Part shown: piece after piece, positions 4,889 to 5,633 of the stretch | Layout of the letters: each line of letters opens with the position of its first letter | Position numbering within the stretch: the stretch's first letter is position 1 | NCBI GenBank assembly: GCA_947305045.1 | Contig: CAMZCW010000158.1 | Span: 1 to 5,633, forward strand | Source: an uncultured Bacteroidales bacterium | GTDB lineage: Bacteria > Bacteroidota > Bacteroidia > Bacteroidales > UBA932 | Length of the DNA: 5,633 bases | Direction of reading: 5' to 3' | Translations under genes and position numbers: made by a program | Notes under the pieces: model-generated | What the model saw: only the letters and a program-made list of their open reading frames with translations | What the model was told of the DNA's origin: nothing | Databases searched by the model: none

Positions 4889-4919
4889 CTGCCACCGCCT
4901 CATAATGAGGTGGCGGCAG
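4889..4919. terminator. Putative bidirectional terminator between convergent operons
   Basis: CTGCCACCGCCTCA (4889-4902) and TGAGGTGGCGGCAG (4906-4919) form a 14-bp stem with one A-C mismatch, one wobble and a TAA loop. It sits 29 bp after the M56 stop and 33 bp beyond the GNAT stop on the other strand. The T-tract is poor on the plus strand (TTCTCTCGG) and AT-rich on the minus strand (AATTTAATT), so efficiency may differ by direction. Confidence 0.7.
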
Positions 4920-4951
4920 TTCTCTCGGTTAAATGACAAGGCGTCGACTTC

Positions 4952-5494
4952 TTATGCGATGCCCATCAAATCAAAAAACATCAGAATGGTTTCATCCTCC
5001 GGCTCCGGAATGACCAGCGGATTGAAATCACACTTGGCGTAGAAATCTTCAGCATCCAGGTAGGCATCAACGGTCAGGTACCTGCAACCCGCCTTCGGGT
5101 CACGATAAAACCAACCCTTGATAAGGTTCAAGATGTCTTTCCCTAATCCAGTATGCTGGGCTTCCTTGCTAACAGCCAGACGGCCAATCTTCAGTGCAGG
5201 ATAGGACGAACGTCTTTTTGCGTTTGGAATCTTCCTGGATAAGCGGTTCCATATCACCGGATCTGCAATAGACCGTTCAATCTTGTCATAGAGAAGACTA
5301 AAGTAGGCCAGAATAATATGGGTATCGGCATCCTCAACAATATATGTCTTGGCAAGATGCTCACGTTCATACATGGCTGCATTGGGTGCAGCCGTACCGG
5401 TTTCACACAAAAAACCGTTCAAATCTGCTTTGCCACAGTCGAACGGCTTCAGTGTATCAGTAGACGGCTGGAAAGGTCTGATAGAGATACTCAT
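4952..5494 (-). CDS. GNAT-family N-acetyltransferase, TacT-like
   Basis: A 180-residue protein, typical in length for this GNAT group. FDCGKADLNGFL (18-29) matches the signature opening of TacT/AtaT-type acetyltransferases. IGRLAVSKEAQHTGLGKDIL (103-122) contains the acetyl-CoA pyrophosphate loop QHTGLG (113-118). Tyr152 in DAEDFYAKCDF is the likely catalytic tyrosine, and LMFFDL closes the last strand. In that group the enzyme acetylates the amino acid on charged tRNA and so blocks translation. Whether this protein does so is inferred from these motifs. The frame continues to an ATG at 5512, but ATG 5494 is preferred because it overlaps the upstream gene's TGA as ATGA and leaves MSISIRPF before the conserved core. 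It is converging with the M56 operon across a hairpin. It could instead be a housekeeping acetyltransferase. Confidence 0.85.
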   Translation of the reverse strand: MSISIRPFQPSTDTLKPFDCGKADLNGFLCETGTAAPNAAMYEREHLAKTYIVEDADTHIILAYFSLLYDKIERSIADPVIWNRLSRKIPNAKRRSSYPALKIGRLAVSKEAQHTGLGKDILNLIKGWFYRDPKAGCRYLTVDAYLDAEDFYAKCDFNPLVIPEPEDETILMFFDLMGIA

Positions 5495-5633
5495 AGGGCG
5501 AAGGTGCAGCACTTCTTGAGTCTCTCATAAGCTTCCCACATCTCCTCTTTCTTCTCCTCGGAAAGGGGAACGACGTTGTGGGCCGCCATTTCGAAGCGGT
5601 AGGCATCCTCGTCATAGAGGACGGGCGTTTCTT
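5491..5633 (-). CDS. C-terminal part of a small gene overlapping the GNAT gene (5' end outside window)
   Basis: The last 46 codons are visible, starting ETPVLYDEDAYRFEM and ending YERLKKCCTFAL, with the TGA at 5491-5493 overlapping the GNAT ATG. The segment is acidic then basic and looks helical from about residue 24 on. I do not recognise the family. TacT-like enzymes are normally preceded by a small DNA-binding antitoxin, usually a ribbon-helix-helix DUF1778 protein. The visible tail does not resemble DUF1778, so an antitoxin role rests only on position and coupling. Confidence 0.65.
   Translation of the reverse strand, partial: ETPVLYDEDAYRFEMAAHNVVPLSEEKKEEMWEAYERLKKCCTFAL

Noticed and set aside
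4857..5042. 61-aa plus-strand frame after the M56 gene (start overlaps its stop)
   Set aside because: It runs through the terminator hairpin and is antisense to the conserved C-terminus of the GNAT gene; its composition is not protein-like.
4985..5050. GGAATGAC and AGAAATCTTC words in the GNAT gene as another copy of the 85-bp element
   Set aside because: The order and spacing do not fit the element, no inverted end is present, and the encoded residues sit in the normal GNAT C-terminal region.
1..5633. CRISPR array, complete insertion sequence, rRNA or known riboswitch
   Set aside because: No regularly spaced repeat array, transposase frame with terminal repeats, rRNA segment or recognisable riboswitch core was seen on either strand.

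Overview
The window looks like chromosomal DNA from a Bacteroidota bacterium, most likely of the order Bacteroidales. Four things point there. Several promoters carry the phylum's -7 box TAnnTTTG with a TTTG-like -33 box 19-20 bp upstream. Ribosome binding sites are mostly weak. One protein has tandem HU/CCDC81-type domains, and one is an M56 sensor peptidase fused to TonB and ExbD domains. The genus cannot be told from the sequence.

Layout. (1) Positions 29-922, minus strand: a membrane-anchored HU/CCDC81-type protein. Its Pro/Glu-rich linker contains an 85-bp element with inverted ends plus degenerate partial copies, all read in frame. (2) Positions 1006-1186: a complete tRNA-Asn(GTT) unit with promoter, leader hairpin, tRNA and intrinsic terminator. 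(3) Positions 1142-2382: a probable mobile-element scar. It holds a 31-codon frame resembling the C-terminal tail of a tyrosine recombinase running into the tRNA terminator, a minus-strand ribbon-helix-helix-like protein, a repeat-rich 311-bp divergent control region, a plus-strand excisionase-type helix-turn-helix protein, and a translationally coupled 49-aa protein. No complete integrase, relaxase or replication gene and no second tRNA-derived att copy is visible. (4) Positions 2456-4919: a BlaI/BlaR1-type two-gene operon. (5) Positions 4952-5633, minus strand: a TacT-like GNAT acetyltransferase overlapping by four bases a partly visible small upstream gene, possibly a toxin-antitoxin pair.

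How the genes work together. The BlaI-family repressor (2504-2869) and the membrane peptidase (2866-4860) overlap by four bases. They should form a repressor/sensor-protease switch. In the classical BlaR1 the fourth membrane helix is followed by a penicillin-binding sensor. Here it is followed by a TonB C-terminal domain, then an ExbD/TolR periplasmic domain of the short type, then a second ExbD periplasmic domain of the long Bacteroidota type. A periplasmic set normally supplied by TonB, ExbD1 and ExbD2 is thus attached to an intramembrane signalling protease, without the ExbD transmembrane helices. This is the most interesting item in the window. An imperfect 14-bp hairpin separates this operon from the convergent GNAT operon.
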